Source: UBA7236 sp036734545 (lineage in GTDB: Bacteria > Bacteroidota > Bacteroidia > Chitinophagales > BACL12). Taken from it: a stretch of 6,522 nt of DNA. Both the position numbers and the translations under genes were made by a program. Below, one piece after another: positions 6,223 through 6,522 of the stretch; position 1 is the first letter of the stretch, and the number at the start of each line of letters is the position of its first letter. Location of the stretch: positions 1 to 6,522 of the forward strand of contig DAIMYJ010000133.1 of the NCBI GenBank assembly GCA_036734545.1. Reading direction: 5' to 3'. The notes below the pieces were generated by a model that saw only the letters and a program-made list of their open reading frames with translations, was not told the origin of the DNA and did no database searches.

Positions 6223-6373
6223 GATTGCTTCGCTGCGTCCCGCTCCACTGCGTTGCGCGGGACTTGCTCGCAATGACGTTTTTATTTATTATTATGTGGT
6301 TGCTTCGCAACCACAATGTAAATCGCACGATCGTCATTGCGAGCGAGCGACACAAGGAGTGAGCGAAGCAATC
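6223..6373. repeat. compound inverted element, copy 2
   Basis: Same plan as the copy starting 205 bp upstream: 55-bp left arm (6223-6277), 18-nt spacer, palindrome GTGGTTGC-TTC-GCAACCAC (6296-6314), 18-nt spacer, 41-bp inverted right arm (6333-6373). Spacer sequences differ from copy 1 although their lengths are the same. The left arm's internal stem is GTCCCGC/GCGGGAC (6237-6243 with 6257-6263), different from copy 1 but still fully paired. No clear target-site duplication flanks either copy. Confidence 0.85.
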
Positions 6374-6458
6374 ACGCCTAATTTCGGGTAGTAATTAACT
6401 GACTTGTAAAAATTCCATTTTACATAAACTGTAATTGTCAATACATTTGTCATCAACT

Positions 6459-6522
6459 TACTCACCACTCACCATTCACCATTCACCATTCACCATTCAC
6501 CATTCACCACTCACCCACTCAC
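6459..6522. repeat. CATTCAC/CACTCAC heptamer array reaching the window edge
   Basis: Nine units in register: TACTCAC (6459), CACTCAC (6466), five CATTCAC (6473, 6480, 6487, 6494, 6501), CACTCAC (6508), then an extra C and CACTCAC (6516-6522). The plus strand has no G. The final 8-mer form matches the edge of the 494-538 array that abuts a minus-strand coding region. The array continues to, and perhaps past, the window end. Confidence 0.9.

Larger units (their letters stand above)
5885..6522. other. gene-free, repeat-dominated 3' region
   Basis: No credible gene lies here on either strand. Contents in order: a stop-overlapping octamer array, about 90 bp of non-repetitive sequence, two compound inverted elements (6018-6167 and 6223-6373) and an AT-rich stretch (about 6374-6458). 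That stretch holds a perfect TGTAAAA/TTTTACA inverted repeat (6405-6411 with 6418-6424, 6-nt loop) that could be a weak terminator or binding site. A heptamer array then runs to the window edge. Confidence 0.75.

Noticed and set aside
6091..6276. 61-residue plus-strand open frame
   Set aside because: It translates the inverted repeat elements and central palindrome; Arg/Glu/Ser-rich text of this kind is a usual artefact of such repeats.

Overview
The window looks like a chromosomal scaffold from a Bacteroidota bacterium, probably a moderate-GC environmental lineage of the Chitinophagales/Saprospirales type. That placement is inference. The evidence is a C-terminal gliding-motility-associated (type IX secretion, type B) sorting domain on an FN3-like secreted protein, signal peptides ending in Ala-Gln, a -33/-7 promoter of the Bacteroidota type (TTG, 20 nt, TACCTTTG) and no convincing Shine-Dalgarno sequence upstream of the genes. 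A run of exactly 100 N (4027-4126) marks a scaffold gap.

Layout: 1-534 holds no gene. It carries hairpin-forming dispersed repeats and short heptamer arrays. A minus-strand transporter (535-1884) and a plus-strand transporter (1980-3299) are divergently transcribed from a 95-bp region containing overlapping palindromes. Both are SLC45/GPH-like major facilitator proteins, the type that imports sucrose or maltose with protons. A small signal-peptide-bearing protein, probably an outer-membrane beta-barrel, follows at 3385-4026 behind its own good promoter. After the gap comes a large secreted FN3-repeat protein (4127-5884, missing only its extreme N-terminus). From 5885 to 6522 there is again no gene, only repeats.

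Functionally, the two transporters suggest disaccharide uptake across the inner membrane, but no glycoside hydrolase, phosphorylase, SusC/SusD or regulator is present, so the substrate cannot be fixed. The barrel protein and the FN3 protein are envelope or secreted products and may be cotranscribed across the gap.

The most unusual content is non-coding. (1) Two tandem copies of a 150/151-bp compound inverted element at 6018-6373. In both copies the same spacing is kept (55-bp arm, 18 nt, 19-bp palindrome, 18 nt, 40/41-bp arm) while the spacers differ in sequence and one internal stem is changed on both sides so that it still pairs. (2) Heptamer/octamer arrays that overlap the stop codons of two genes in the same sense-strand orientation (GTGAGTG), with a third large array at the right edge that predicts a minus-strand gene ending just outside the window.
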